Source of the DNA: Daucus carota subsp. sativus
Taxonomy: Eukaryota; Streptophyta; Magnoliopsida; Apiales; Apiaceae
DNA: 64,000 nt
Direction of reading: 5' to 3'
NCBI RefSeq assembly: GCF_001625215.2
Contig: NC_030384.2
Location: 42,690,390-42,754,389 of the forward strand
The notes under the pieces: generated by a model
Told to the model about the DNA's origin: nothing
Database searches by the model: none
Seen by the model: only the letters and a program-made list of their open reading frames with translations
In this document: in pieces, positions 25,014-37,932 of the stretch
Position numbering within the stretch: position 1 is the stretch's first letter
Layout: every line of letters starts with the position of its first letter
Program-made: the position numbers and the translations under genes

Positions 25014-28000
25014 CTAGACTTGGGCCCAGAATAGGGATATTTGATTTTTTTGCGCTCCGGATTTTGCTAGAAAATCCGCTTTGGAATTAAGATCTCTGGG
25101 AATACACCTGACTTGGATATTCTGAACTTGGGCCAGACCATCAAAAGGCCAGCGGGCTTCCTCACTCCTATCCACATAGGAGTCCATGAACTTGTGAATT
25201 ACTGCACTGCAGTCTGTGTATATAATAAGTGATTTGCTGGCCCATTTGGAAGTCAGAAAATTCTGGATTAGATACGTTAGAGCGAGCCACTCAGCCTCTA
25301 ATGCGCCATTGGCACCACACGGCCCTGCAAACGTAAAAATACAATCCCCATTTTTCTTCTGGATAAATCCCCCTATTCCTGCTAAGGACTGTCCCTGCTT
25401 ATTTTTCCATGAGCCATCAACAAATCCGATAAGATCCCATTTGACCTGCGTAAGTGATTGTAATTGAAGTGTTTCGGACCTTGTGATTGTTCCCATGGGA
25501 TTCCAATCCCACCAAGCCAGGGAGCTATCTGTAATGAGTTCAGCTGCCAGGCACCATTCTTTCGCATGCTGTTTGATAGCTGACATCATGAAGCCGATAT
25601 TTACTTTTTCCCCCTTAAAAACCACTGCATTTCTTGAAGTCCAAATTACCCAAAGAGTTGCACCAATTACTATTTTCCATGCACATTTAGCTTTCTTATG
25701 TTGAAATAGCTTTGCGCTTTCCCACAGCTTCTGCGAGTTGAAATCCTGAGACCAAACTTCACAGACTAGCCACCATCTGGAAATCATTTTCCATTGAGCT
25801 ATAGCAATATCGCAATTATAGAAGAGATGCCCAGAAGTTTCTTCACATTTTCCGCATAAAAAACACTTGTCATCCCCTGGGAGAAATATATCTCTTTTAG
25901 AGAAGAAATCTCTAGTAGTTAGAATGTCTAAATGCATTTTCCATAGAAAAAACTTGATTTTTTGAGGCACTTTAAGCTTCCAGATGAACTCCCAGTTAAC
26001 TTTGCCATGGGAAGCAGTCATTTCTTTTACAGCATTATTGACAGAGAATTCCTTACCAGTGACTTGCCACACCATCTTATCAATCTTTTTGGAGAGTTTA
26101 ATGCTACTTACCACCAGATTTAGCTTAACCTGCTCTTCCTCCTCCCAGGATCTGAGGTTTCTTTTCCACAATGGCTTTTCGGGGCAAGGCTCACTCCAAT
26201 GCCTTAGAAAGCAAGACACTGACACTCCCTGCAGAGTTGAAAGCCCATAAAGTCTCCTAAACTTAATCATTAGAGCACAATCCTCAAACCAGTTGTCCTC
26301 CCAGAATAACGTTTGCATGCCATCACCAATGATCCATTTAAAACATCTCTTTTTCAGACTTCCTTTATAAGCAGGATGATTAGCAGCTTTTACCATATCT
26401 TGTAAACTATTGGAAGCTTTAGAACCCTCCAAACTTTCTTGCAGACTTTCATGATTTGAGCAGCCATACTTATCTCTGATCCAGATATTCCAGCTCCTCT
26501 TCCGTTCCACTTCCCATCTGAAAGACCATTTACCTAACAAGGCTAGATTCTTGATTTTAATGGGGACCAGACCAAGTCCACCCTGATCTTTTGGAGCACA
26601 CACTCTACTCCATTTAACAAGATGGATTTTCCTCCTTATTTCACCTTGAGTATTATAGTTTCCCCAAAGAAAATCCCTCCTAATTCGCTCTAACCTGTCA
26701 CATACCATATTTGGAAGTAAGTGCATTCCAAGCCAGTGCAGAGGCAGACTATCCAATACAGCCTTAACCAACGTAGTCTTTCCTGCTAGATTTAGAAAGT
26801 CTGCCTTCCAGGATGCTAGCTTTTGGGAGAATTTGTTAATCAGGGGCTTCCAAAAGATTTGTCTTCTGCTCGAGATCCCAATGGGAATTCCTAGATAGGT
26901 CATAGGCCAGGTTCCTACCTTGCACCTTAGAATTTGCGAAGCTAAAAGCTGAGTATCCATGCAATCTTTGTGGGCAAAGATCTCACTTTTCATAAAATTT
27001 ATTTTGAGCCCTGATATCATTTGAAAGCATTGAAGTACTGATTTGACCCCTCTTACAGATTCTAAGGAATTGTTTACAAAAACTACCGTGTCATCTGCAA
27101 ACTGCAGGTGGGTGATATTCTGAGATGAGTCACCTAAGGGAATTCCTGAGAAAATACCTTTTCCAGCAGCTTTAGTAAGCATTGCACTGAGGACCTCTCC
27201 AGCTAAGTTGAAGAGCAGTGGCGATAGTGGATCCCCCTGCCTCAAACCTCTACCTGGTTCAAACTCCTTGGAAGGCGATCCATTAACAAGCACAGAAATT
27301 CTTGAAGATTTTAACAAGGCCCTCATCCATCCAATCCATTTTTGATCGAAATTCATTCGTGCCAAGACCTCAAATAGAAACTCCCAATTTATTGTGTCAA
27401 AAGCTTTCTCAAAATCTAGCTTAAACACCAGCCCCTTTCTTCTCCCTTTTTGGAGGGCATGAACTATTTCCTTCACTATCAAAATGCCCTCTGAGGCCTG
27501 TCTACCCTTAACAAATCCTGTTTGTGTATCACTTGTGAGAATCTTTATGTGTTTAGCCAATCTGTTAGCCAACACCTTGCTGAGCAGCTTGAACGTTGTG
27601 TTGATGAGACTTATGGGTCTGAAGTCTTTAATTGACTCCGGAGATGCACACTTTGGAACCAGAGTTATAAAAGATGAATTCAGCCCTGAAGGTATAAAGG
27701 CTGAGGAATGAAATTTTTCGAAAAAATCCATAACCTTTGGTGCAATCAGAGGCCATAAAAATTTGAGACTTCTAACATTCAGTCCATCTGGGCCTGGGGC
27801 TTTGTCATCTGCCATGCTATGGAGTGCAGCCTCTACTTCACATCTGATTATTGGCTTGATCATGTTCTTTCGTTGAGATTCTTCCAGCCTTTTCAACGTT
27901 AAACTGCCCAGTCCCAGGATATCTAATTTCCTCCGTTTGAAGAAGGAAGAGTAGAAACTGAAAAACCCTTTTTTTATACTTACTGGATTAGTTAGCCAGG

Positions 28001-28019
28001 AACCCTCCCAGAGAATCCT
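25014..28019 (-). pseudogene. LINE ORF2 fragment: reverse transcriptase, zf-RVT and RNase H
   Basis: Copies LINE RNA into DNA by target-primed reverse transcription. No clear start codon exists; the open frame enters from the truncated 5' edge (KRILWEGSWLTNP near 28010), giving about 1000 residues. Counting from 27896: AAL..MADDKAPGPDGL near 22-39 opens the RT; LDFEKAFD (about 160-167), GLRQGDPLSPLLFN (about 217-230) and FADD (about 266-269) carry the palm residues. A zf-RVT region (FFLWKMHLDIL, CFLCGKCEETSGHLFYNC) follows at roughly 650-720. The C-terminal RNase H domain is complete: FVDGSWKN, LEAEWLALTYL, IYTDCSAVIH and RDLNSKADFLAKSG. The AP-endonuclease and ORF1 are absent, so the copy cannot move alone, but the enzyme motifs are intact. 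Confidence 0.92.
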
Positions 28020-28028
28020 TTTGATGTT

Positions 28029-28951
28029 GTAACCAATAATAACATTTTTTATTGATCAACAACTGATTTTTCTTTTTGACAAATCAAAAAATAATTTTCC
28101 TAAATAGCATTTTTCTTTGATAATTTTTAGAGAAAACAGATCACCCATATTTCCTCAAGAAAAAACTATTTCCAGTTATACATCACATATTTAATTACAA
28201 AAACTCATTCTTTATTTAAAGCATACAATTACTATACAGACCTCATTTAAACAACACTTGTCAGAACTCCTTCGATTATCTACCTGCGACGTCTGTAGAT
28301 TATATGAAATGTTTTATCAGAGGCTTCTAATTTGTAAGTAGAATCCGTAGAAATAGATGGATGTGGCCTCGCCCTTTAGGAATCCCATTCCAAGGGAATC
28401 ACGCCACAAGGCACATGGAGAACCATCCGCAAGGCACATGGACGAATGACGATGCACAGGGAGAAAAAAACTTTTAATTCACGGACGTTTTGTCTGTTTC
28501 GACAAACCGTCGTAGATATTTTATCTAATTAACTTCCAATTTTATTACTCTAATATTATTTGATAACAAACATTCATTTTTGTTTAATATCTAAAATATT
28601 AAATTTACTATTCTTCTTCAGTATCTGAAATCTATTGTCAAATAAAAATTAATTTCATCATATTATGCACTTTTCATTTAATACTACTCAATTTTTACTC
28701 TGGTATACAAAATTCAATGTATATAATTCAAACGATCATGAATTGGATAATTATTTTCTTACTTTTAAATAGTTTTATCTTACAAATGATTAACCTATGC
28801 CTTCCAACTTCAACTCGGTCGACGTTTACTCCAAAGAAGACAATGAGATTACGAGAACACCGTATAAATAGTTCAAGTACTGCTTCCCTAGCTTTTGGAC
28901 ACGTCAGAGTTCACCGAAAGTTCGAAACTGCAGAAAGTGTCGAAAAGGATA
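28029..28951. other. Intergenic AT-rich stretch
   Basis: No gene is supportable. A short direct repeat, AAGGCACATGGA, occurs twice within about 30 bp near 28410-28445. Confidence 0.45.
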
Positions 28952-29210
28952 CTCCCTCCGTTTCTTTTTTCTTTTCCTGTTTGTGATGTCGGTACTGTTC
29001 ATAACATGAGACAAATTACTAATTTACATCTAATCTATAAAACTAAATATAGTCATGAGTGATCTTGTTAGATTCGTATTCACAAGTACTTTAATACAGT
29101 GAAGTTTTTATATTTAATGCTACTACGAAATGAAAGATATTAACGATTAAAAGTGTGTGTTGGCAAACGTGAAAAGTACAAACATGAAAAGTATTTAGAG
29201 ACGGAGGGAG
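28952..29210. mobile_element. Stowaway MITE
   Basis: Left end CTCCCTCCGTTTC and right end GACGGAGGGAG, with a TA at each side (28950-28951 and 29211-29212). 259 bp, no coding potential. This is the standard Tc1/mariner-type MITE of plants. Confidence 0.88.
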
Positions 29211-29645
29211 TATATTATAGGAAGCGATCACTGCGTGAATTACATGGAAATAAGTATGATTGAAACTGCGAATGTGGTTACGTGGCAGGCGAGTCGTAGG
29301 CCATATGGATAGGAAGTGAGATCGATCGTCCATTTGTACAAAATTATAAGCATCGCTTAATCGTCCATATTGCTGCATGCAGTCATTTCATGTCTTTATT
29401 ACAATCATGGACACATGCATCGCTCTTGGTCATGTTTCGCTCCAATAATGTTCTATCTCATGATCGACATGTATGTATTTTCAGATAGTCAGTTCATTTT
29501 TCTACCCATCCGTGTATTATTTCCCTTCATTTTTAATTCTCACTTCACTAAACACAGGATTTGTTCTGGCAAAAAAAACACAAGATTTATTATTGCTTAC
29601 TCGGTGTGAAAAAAGGTTTTTGTATACTTGTGTATTGTGTGTATA

Positions 29646-30230
29646 TAGAGGTGGCAATCGTTTCGTTTCGTGTACTTTCATTTCGTGTATTTTCGTGTTT
29701 CGTGTACTCGAAGGTGAAACCCGTATCCGTCTGTTATTAATTTCGTGTACCTAATTTGAAACCCGTATCCGTTTCGAATCGTTTCGTGTATATTTCGTAT
29801 ACTTTTCGTGTATATTATATATATAAATATTAATATATTTTTTAATCAAAAAATGGATTTAATATATATTTTCCTTTATTAATTTATTAAATGTGAATAA
29901 TATATATTATACTTATATACAATTCTTTATAAATTTGTTAATGTATCTACAATATATACCCACACATACATATAAATATATACTTTATACTCAATTATAT
30001 ATTTAATATATCATTACATATATATAAGATATATAATCTACAAATATTTCGTGTACTTTCGTGTATTTCGTGTACCCCAAATGAAAACCCATATCCGACA
30101 CGAAATCTATCGTGTAATTTCGTGTTCGTGTACTTTCGTGTTTCGTGTATCGAAAATCAAAACCCGTATCCATTTTTTTCGTGTCGTTTCGTTTCGTGTT
30201 AGTGTGTTACGTGTCAAATTGCCAGGCCTA
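29646..30230. mobile_element. hAT-type MITE with TTTCGTGTA subterminal repeats
   Basis: Flanked by an exact 8-bp duplication TGTGTATA (29638-29645 and 30231-30238). TIRs are TAGAGGTGGCAAT and, at the other end, TAGGCCTGGCAAT on the opposite strand. Each arm carries many copies of TTTCGTGTA/CGTTTCGTGT and ACCCGTATCC around an AT-rich core at 29820-30040. Such subterminal repeats are what hAT transposases bind. 585 bp, non-autonomous. Confidence 0.88.
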
Positions 30231-30328
30231 TGTGTATATGATGTGTATATGCCCACAATTATTGAAAAGACTCCTGAATTTTAGCTATTTAGCTTTTTAT
30301 TCGTAGGACTTTCTCTCAAAAGGTTATA

Positions 30329-30588
30329 CTCACTCCGTCCCGATGAATAATATACATTGGGATTGGATAGAGAGACGAAGAAAAAGTGTAAGAAATAAGT
30401 AAATTTAGATGAAAAGTGGGTAATTCATTTTTAATAATAGATTTGAGATAGTGGAGCAAAGCAGTGGGTGTAATTGTGTTTTTGTTATTATAGAATGGAG
30501 ATTGTAAAAAGTTGCTATTTTGAGAGTGTATAGAAATGATGGGACATCTCAAAAAAGAAACTGTATAGAATTGACCGGGACGAGAGAG
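30329..30588. mobile_element. Stowaway MITE
   Basis: Left end CTCACTCCGTCCCGAT, right end GACCGGGACGAGAGAG, with TA on both sides (30327-30328, 30589-30590). The interior (GATGAAAAGTGGGTAA, TTTGAGATAGTGG) is shared with the element at 60926. Confidence 0.85.
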
Positions 30589-30639
30589 TATAATTTCATG
30601 TTTGATGAATCTGTTTGCATATCCTTGCCTAATATTTTA

Positions 30640-30876
30640 CTCTCTCCTCATTTCATTACACTTTTTTCATTACTCTGACACGCATTTTATTGCGCATATA
30701 AAACATAGTTTCATAACTTTTATTTGAATTTTTTCATTTTCATATAAAAGTATAGATAATAAATTTTTATTTTGAAAAAAAATTCAAAATACTTTATCAA
30801 AATATAGTTTATGAGAGTATTATAATTTGTGTCGAGCACCCTTTTCTTGTATAAACAATTGAGTGGATGGAAGGAG
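30640..30876. mobile_element. Degenerate Stowaway MITE
   Basis: Left end CTCTCTCCTCATTTC, right end GAGTGGATGGAAGGAG, TA at both sides. The interior resembles relics near 6430 and 47300 (ATAGTTTCATAACTTTTATT). Confidence 0.65.
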
Positions 30877-31365
30877 TAATCTTCTCTTTTTCCCATTAAC
30901 TTCTCTGATACTATTGGCCAAAGGAAAAATAACTAAATTTTGATTCAATATTTTGCAAGAAGGACAATCGTGTATACAGTATAATTCAGTTGTTTAAAAA
31001 TCTTAATGATAGAGAAACGAAAACTAGTTAATTAAGGTGGTGATGCGTTGTCTGGCGATGATTGGGTGGCAGAATGGGGTGGAATTCCTGGGTCCTATAG
31101 TTTGGGAAATTATAAAGCTGGTACGTAGAGTCGTCAACATTACCATGATTAACAAAAATAATAGGAGACTCCATGTATATTTGACTCGACTCGTATGAAA
31201 TGGACAATATTAAAGTTATTTTCACGGTCGGTTTTTTGTCTAGTGGCCCACAGATTTCCGGCCCAGGTATGTTGGTCTGGAGTTGACTGTCAAAAAGACG
31301 CTAATCAGTAATCTTCTCTTAACACTAAAACAGTGCTTTCCGTTATTACCATTTACCACCATAAC

Positions 31366-31746
31366 AGCATCTCCGACGGCGTTGGCTATAATCGTTGGCT
31401 AAATTGGACCTGCAAGACATTATGTAAAATTTGCTGAAACTGTGAGACATTTTGCTTGAATGGTATTGGCTATATTGGTTGGCTATAATTTAAAAATAGT
31501 ATGTTATTAATATTTTAAATTGTTAAAATAGAATATATCCGTTCAATATGATAATAAATGATGTACAATCTTCTTACAGACATGTAGAGGTTCGACAAAT
31601 TTAGTCATCCATAGGAGGTTGGCTAAATTTATAGACAACATGTGAGCATGGTTGGAGTTGAGTTTTTGGAGCTGTTGGCTAAATTTTTCTATTTTAAGTA
31701 TGCCAACTCACCTTTTAGCCAAGGGTTTTAGATGGTTGGAGATGCT
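31366..31746. mobile_element. MITE with AGCATCTCC termini
   Basis: The left end AGCATCTCCGACGG and the right end GGTTGGAGATGCT are inverted copies. GTTGGCTA recurs in both arms. The same terminal sequence occurs at 61874. The superfamily is unclear because no target duplication was found. Confidence 0.6.
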
Positions 31747-31749
31747 CTA

Positions 31750-31971
31750 AGGCCGTTAGGGCAAAATTAAAAAATTGATTTCTTTCTTAAATAAGAAGCG
31801 GTTTAAAAGAGAAAAGTAAAATTTAAATTAATAAAGTGTTTGGGAAAAAAACAGAACTCAAAAAATTAAGATTAGTCTCATCTTCTTAAAAATGCTTGTA
31901 CATATTTATACAAACAGGTTAAAAAAAACACAATTAAGAAGCAGATTCTGGTTTTTGAAAACAAACGGCCT
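31750..31971. mobile_element. Small MITE with AGGCCGTT ends
   Basis: AGGCCGTT at the left and AACGGCCT at the right are perfect inverses, and CTA is found on both sides. It abuts the MITE at 31366-31746. A 3-bp duplication suggests a Tourist-type element. Confidence 0.55.
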
Positions 31972-32688
31972 CTATATATACTCTAACGGAGCACGACTAC
32001 TAGTATGAGTTGGATATTCTTTTTATTTATCCCTCGTTTTTTTAAAAGTTAAAACCAAGTGAATGGAACAAAAATATGCATGAAATATATAGTTAGAATA
32101 AATAAATAATAATAATGGCCATACGGGACCGATCGAGGGGACTAGTAGACATGTAATTAAACACGACGTTGTCATTCATACTTTGCAGACCAACTTTTTT
32201 CAGCAAGTTGTGTTTAGTTTGCATCATCTAAAGTAGCTTGTTTGCATACATGAAGAACCTGATATAATATTCCCATTTCATTCGCAAATTTACTCTGCTC
32301 CGATTTCTTTCCTTAAAAATTTATAAATAAACTGCCTGCTGCTTATTGTGACCAGTTTCATTTAAGATATCTGTTCATTAAATCTAAAATCAAGCCGCAA
32401 TTATAGATTTTTCGTTCATGAAATATTGAAAAATGTTAGGTATTTGAAATATGTTTTCAATTTTTTTTCTCTAAATCTAGTTGTCAACATATAATTGGTT
32501 ATCCACACTAATAACAATAACAATGAAACGAATTCATGAAAAATCTAGTTGACCATGCATATAAATTATTAAATTAAAATTAATCATTTATCTATCAAGT
32601 TATTAATGAAAACGAAATTGAGATGAGCTGCTTGTATATTCAATGGGACAATCATTGAGCATCTGGATAATGCAATGAATACTCATAT

Positions 32689-33431
32689 TAGGGCTGTAAA
32701 ATGATCCGGGTGATCCCGGGTACCCCTCTGCTCAAGTACCGGATCATATTATTTTTAGCTTGTCCAGATTTGGGTTCGGGATCGTTTTATTCGGATCTAA
32801 ACCGATCCCGGGTATTTGAGATTCGGATCTGAACCGGATATGATCCAGTATCGTATTTTCTATTTTTTAACCGGATAGTTTATGATCCATCGAATATGAG
32901 CCGGATATGATCCACTAACACTAAGTATCATTATTATTTCATTTGTTCAAATAACTATCATTAGTCTAAGTAAACATAATATTATAAAGTATAATAATTT
33001 TAAATTAAAACTTATAGTTATATATTGATATATATCATTTATTAAATATATATGAAGATAATAAGTATGATCACATTAAATAAATCATATTTTATGAAGA
33101 TATAAACTTAAATAAGATATTAAAATTTTATAAAATGATAACTATTTACTTGCAAATATGATGGTGTTAAAATATAATATGTATATGAGTTTGAATCGAA
33201 TATGAACCGCGGATCATATTCGGATATTCGGGTAGGATCATATTATGAAAAGTTATATGAGCCCGAATCTGAGCGGGTATAGATGTGCTCGTATCCGGGA
33301 TCATATATTATACGGGCTTAATTTTTCCGCCAGATCTGGATCGTTTTCAAAACGAATATGAGACATGTATCATATTTTCGAGCCGGATATGAGCCGAGAC
33401 ACCGGATAGTCCGTATCGATTTACAGCCCTA
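32689..33431. mobile_element. hAT-type MITE with GGATCATAT/CCGGATATG subterminal repeats
   Basis: Perfect 12-bp TIRs (TAGGGCTGTAAA) and an exact 8-bp target duplication ACTCATAT (32681-32688 and 33432-33439). Both arms are crowded with CCGGATATGA and its complement around an AT-rich core (32930-33180). 743 bp, no ORF. Confidence 0.92.
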
Positions 33432-33439
33432 ACTCATAT

Positions 33440-36040
33440 ACACACAAATATATCATGTGTGTACATAATGCATGCAACAAGTTGGAGCCTTGTACGTGAT
33501 TATGATATTTTGGTTGCATTGCATGAAATCGTGATATTTTCAAGAAAGAAAAAAATCACAAAACCGATGGGAAATATCTGAATCCAATAAGGGATGCCGT
33601 TCTAATCGATCTCCAGAAAAAACGAGCAAGGACCAAGACAAAACCAGGGAGCTAGGTGTAGGTAGCCCTAGGCATCATTTTTCGATCATCCCATCAATCT
33701 CAGTGTGTATAATGGCTCAGCAGTCAGCACCATCCAGGCTTGTTGCATAACATAACATGGCAACTGGGACAAATAGTTCCGTAATGCAAATAAATGCAGA
33801 CAAATTTTTCATAAAGCAACAAGTGGCTTCGGACGCTTTCCTTCTAATTATCGATGTCCATGAAGAAAAACAACCAAGTGGCAAATCATTAATATTCCTC
33901 ATTCTCAACTTACATATATAACTGATTTAGACCTATAAAAGTTTATCTACTATATATTTCATGTTAATTTATTTGTATTAAGCGAAAATTGAGATTATTA
34001 AAGAAAAAACCTCTGAAGACTTTACATACCTACTACGTTATATTAATTAAAAGAATTTAGAATTATGGAATCCTTGTCACCTTCCAAAATGAATAAAATG
34101 AATTTCATTCCTCCCCGTAACCTCATTTGACTAATTTGTTAAAGAAACTTGAAGTCATAAATTCAGATGTTATCCTGGATAATAATTAGGTAATAATCAC
34201 ATCTAGTTATTCAAATAAAATACTTCAACCATGCTTAAAACGGAAACTTTTGACGTCCGGACAGTTTTCTATAAGCATGCGTACCTTAAAGAAATTGCTT
34301 ACGTTCTTCGACAGCATAATAGATTGAACTAATCTTTTCCGTTCTTAGGTCATAAATTCGTTTCTAACGAGATCAATTCGTTAGAAATACATACCTATAT
34401 ATTTCTATTAACACTGTCATTTTATGCATTCCAGGTTTTTTGTACATAATCGTGCCACGTATTGTAAATGTAGGCGACAATCACAACCACGCACCTACCT
34501 GATTACAACGTGTTTAGTACTCCTATTCGTTATTACATGCAATTGATTCACTAGTTTCATAAATAAAAGTAGTGACACGTGTTCGACGGCGCGTCGTTGA
34601 TCATAAGTAAACGCCTACCAGTGACAGTTACTTGCACGCGTAAAACATAAATCGACAAATAGGCTTTGTCTTCTACATATGCTGGAGTAATATTTTCGGT
34701 GGAAAAGATCACCACAACTATGTTTCTGGAATCTTCCAGGAGGATTTGAATTTGGATTATAATTACCTAACCGTCTTGTCTGATTATTTAATTGAAATAA
34801 TTAAACCTGTTTAGGTAATGAATGCATCTTCTTTTTTTAGGTGAGAAACTTCCGCATACGAAACTGACGAAGAAAATAAGAAATCGAGATAGTTAGTTAA
34901 GCTTTTTTAAACTAAAGTACACGATCTATTACATCTGCAATGACCTCACACGTCACTACGTCTACGAGTCTCTGATTTTTTATTTTTTTTTTTGCCCGCT
35001 TTTCCTTTAGGGTGGCAGTTCTGTATACACAAATAATGTAATTCATGTCATCGAGGATTTTTGTGGATGATGATAAACTCGTCAGAAAAGCAATTGATTG
35101 TATTTCTATTACGTGTTTTTGGATATTTTGTTCAAAATGTATTTTTTTTTTCTCTGTTAGCCATTTTTTTAAAAGCTGGCAAACACACCATTTTAAGATT
35201 TCTTTTTATTTAATTAAATAGAATTCATAGCTCAGAATATTCACCTATAAGAATTCTCAAGTATTTTTTGTCGCTAATCGAGAAAAGCAACCGAAAAGGT
35301 GACGACGGAAAATAAAGAATTATGTTGTTGCGAATAAAAGATAATTTTACAATTAAAGTATCTAAAATTATGAAATTTTAAGTCAATTCATTACAAGTCG
35401 ATTCAAAAGATTCAACAATTTGAATATATATTGTTGTTTGATTTATTACATTCGGCACTTCTTATTATAATAGAATTGGTATGTTAGAATATTATTATAT
35501 TTGTATTTAATATTTTTAAATACAAGTAGAATATAAAAATAAATTAGCTAATATCTTCCCATATTTGTAATAGATCCCTAAAAAACAAACTAAACAAACG
35601 AACTAGAACTTCAACTGATTTTTTTGCTAATAACTAGAACTAACTTTGAAAACTAATATAAAAGGATACCTAATTTATAAGAGCTGGTTCACAACAAAAA
35701 AGAAACACGGTTTGGTCACTTCAAGCCTTCTAGGCATTATTTCTGAAGCCCAACGCTGATGGGCCAAGTGAAGTAAACTACGGACTTTACAGTTTTCTTT
35801 TTCTTCAAGTAATATGACCAGTTTACATGAAAAATCTTTTGTGTATAACTTGGCATAGATGAGTCGAAGAGACTCTCGATTTGATGAGATTACTATATGA
35901 GATTTGATGTATAAATTAAATTAAATTTTATATAATATTGGTCGAAGATGCTCTTTGTAATGATATGAAATACAAAGTAGTCCAACCACCGGAAATAGAA
36001 AGAACGGGGAGACATTTTCAGTGATCAATTGGTCTTGGTA
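33440..36040. other. Intergenic AT-rich stretch
   Basis: About 2.6 kb; I see no gene, RNA or delimitable element. Confidence 0.4.
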
Positions 36041-36290
36041 CTTCCTCCGTTTCAATTTACATGTTCACATTCAAGAAAAAATTTTGTTTCAAATTATTTG
36101 TCCATTTTAACTTTCAATGCAAAATCATATTTCTATAGTCAATTCTACTCCACATATCTCTTATTTATATTTTCTAGATTAATCTCACTCCACATATTTT
36201 GATCATTTAATTCAATTAATTTGTGAATATCCAATTTTCTTAAACTGTGTGATTTTTTTAAAATGAATATCTAATTTGAAACGGTGGGAG
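36041..36290. mobile_element. Stowaway MITE
   Basis: CTTCCTCCGTTTCAATTTAC at the left and GAAACGGTGGGAG at the right, with TA at both sides (36039-36040, 36291-36292). 250 bp. Confidence 0.82.
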
Positions 36291-37129
36291 TACCTTTTTT
36301 TGTTGTTTATGTTATTGTAATCTTTCCTAAAGCAAACGCCAAATGGTTTCACTTTCTACAAAATCGAAACATCCTGTGTTTTGCCCTGCTCCTCATTCGA
36401 AGTTTTGAAGGGGACCATATATCTGAAGTTGATTTCTTTCTCGTTTTTGATTTTATTATTTCAAACATTTCCACGTAATCTACTGCTGGTGCTGGTAGCT
36501 TAAACAACCCGACTCAAACATTAGAAAAAACCTTCCGATTCTATACGTAGTTGAAAACATGAGTCTATTTTTTCGGAGTTGAAAACGTCAGCTTCCAGAG
36601 AATGTTTTGCCGAAGCTGACCTTGTAAAACAGTTACTGTAAGTATTAGGTCAATCTTGGTAAGCTCATCTACGCCTTGTTAAATCGGCCTATGTCATTCT
36701 CTAGCTCTATGTATCTGCTGCTAAGGTGCAAGTCTTCTATTAGTCGTTTTCTAATCAGGTAAACATATAATCACAACATGTAAATAGTCAAATAAAGTGG
36801 AAGAGACTTGGCGAGAACCATCACAATAAATAAATGTAGTATTACGAATCACACGCTAGTGTAGCTCGTCCATGCAATACGTACATACGAATTAAAGTCT
36901 GAATCGCCGAAAATTGTTGTTAATAGGTAGTTTGCAGAATGTACTAGCAGTCCAGTATACGGGTGTGACAAATGTTGGAATATTTCTTCAGCTCCACCTT
37001 CCAAATTTCAAATTTATATAGCCAAGTCATTATGAGATTCAGTATTAACAGAATTAGGAGTGATCCAGTCATATATTAAAAAAAATTAAGAATGATCTGT
37101 TTTGGGATTAGTAAGAGAATCAAGACCAA

Positions 37130-37285
37130 CAGTAAAAGCGACCAAACAAAAGCGATCAAGTCACCGAATCCGTTCGCTTTTATGCTTCCGTCTCTGAAAA
37201 TTTGAATTGACTTTAAAAGCAACCGCTAGCGGTTGCTTTTATACTTAGTGGCTTTTAATTGGTGGCTTTTGGCCAGTTTTGTTGT
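37130..37285. repeat. Cluster of AAAAGC inverted motifs around a 28-bp palindrome
   Basis: A perfect palindrome at 37214-37241 has the half-site TAAAAGCAACCGCT. Further AAAAGCG and GCTTTT copies lie on both sides, so the block can fold back. It may be the core of a decayed hAT MITE, and lies about 0.65 kb upstream of the VQ gene. Confidence 0.6.
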
Positions 37286-37810
37286 AGTCAGAGTGATGCT
37301 GCAAGATTTTAAAGTATCTCTCATGATTATTCCAAACAATTTATGATACAGATAGTTTTAATTCAAAAGTATCATTTATTTGAAAGAGGAGGGAAGGGAA
37401 GACGATGCTATCAATCCACGACTGCTTAAACCTTTTTTTAAGGTTTAGCTACTGAAAAGTTAAAACAATTAATTCTCGTTGTTATCCTTACACCAAAGTC
37501 CACATATACATTGATCATCTTAAATTAAATCAATCTCCTCTCTCCACTTTTCTTGTAAAGATGGTGCATGAGAGATTTGAGTCTTGAAAAACCAAGTTGC
37601 GAGTATGTGAACGTGTTAATTATAAAAAATGAAATAAAATCATATCACTTTTCTGAATTAAATTGGATGTAAAATTTTCCAAGCATCCATATACTGTTTC
37701 TAGGACACACTGACCCAATCATCCAAAAAATCTAAACTTGCTACCCCATGCACATTAATTTTTTTAAAATTCCTTTAATACAAAGTCCATCTTTTGATCA
37801 CTTCCTCATG

Positions 37811-37819
37811 CATATATAG
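37811..37819 (+). promoter_or_regulatory. TATA box of the VQ gene
   Basis: CATATATAG, 115-120 bp before the VQ start codon and followed by a C-rich leader. Confidence 0.5.
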
Positions 37820-37932
37820 TTCCCGTCCCCAGCCGCTGCTCATATCATATGAACCAGCACTCATTAGTCATTCAGACAGAGAAACACACGTTGTTGCAGT
37901 TGCTGCACAAACACATAAGCAAGTAACTTGTC

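Larger units (their letters stand above)
23797..28019 (-). mobile_element. 5'-truncated LINE (L1-type non-LTR retrotransposon)
   Basis: Reads on the minus strand: partial ORF2 (reverse transcriptase, zf-RVT, RNase H), then a spacer with a TATA box, a second RNase H-like ORF, a 3' UTR and an A11 tail (T11 at 23804-23814). The frame stays open upstream to about 28019, where it begins mid-protein. ORF1 and the AP-endonuclease are missing, as expected of abortive reverse transcription. TTTGATGTT occurs on both sides (23788-23796 and 28020-28028) and is a likely 9-bp target duplication. That right boundary lies within a codon run that could itself be coding, so it may be a few bases off. The lack of stops in 960 codons indicates a recent insertion. 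Confidence 0.9.

Noticed and set aside
23797..28028. An LTR retrotransposon in this interval
   Set aside because: No LTRs, protease or integrase; RT, zf-RVT and an A tail show a LINE.
28717..28986. 89-codon plus-strand frame
   Set aside because: Runs into a Stowaway MITE and has no protein-like features.
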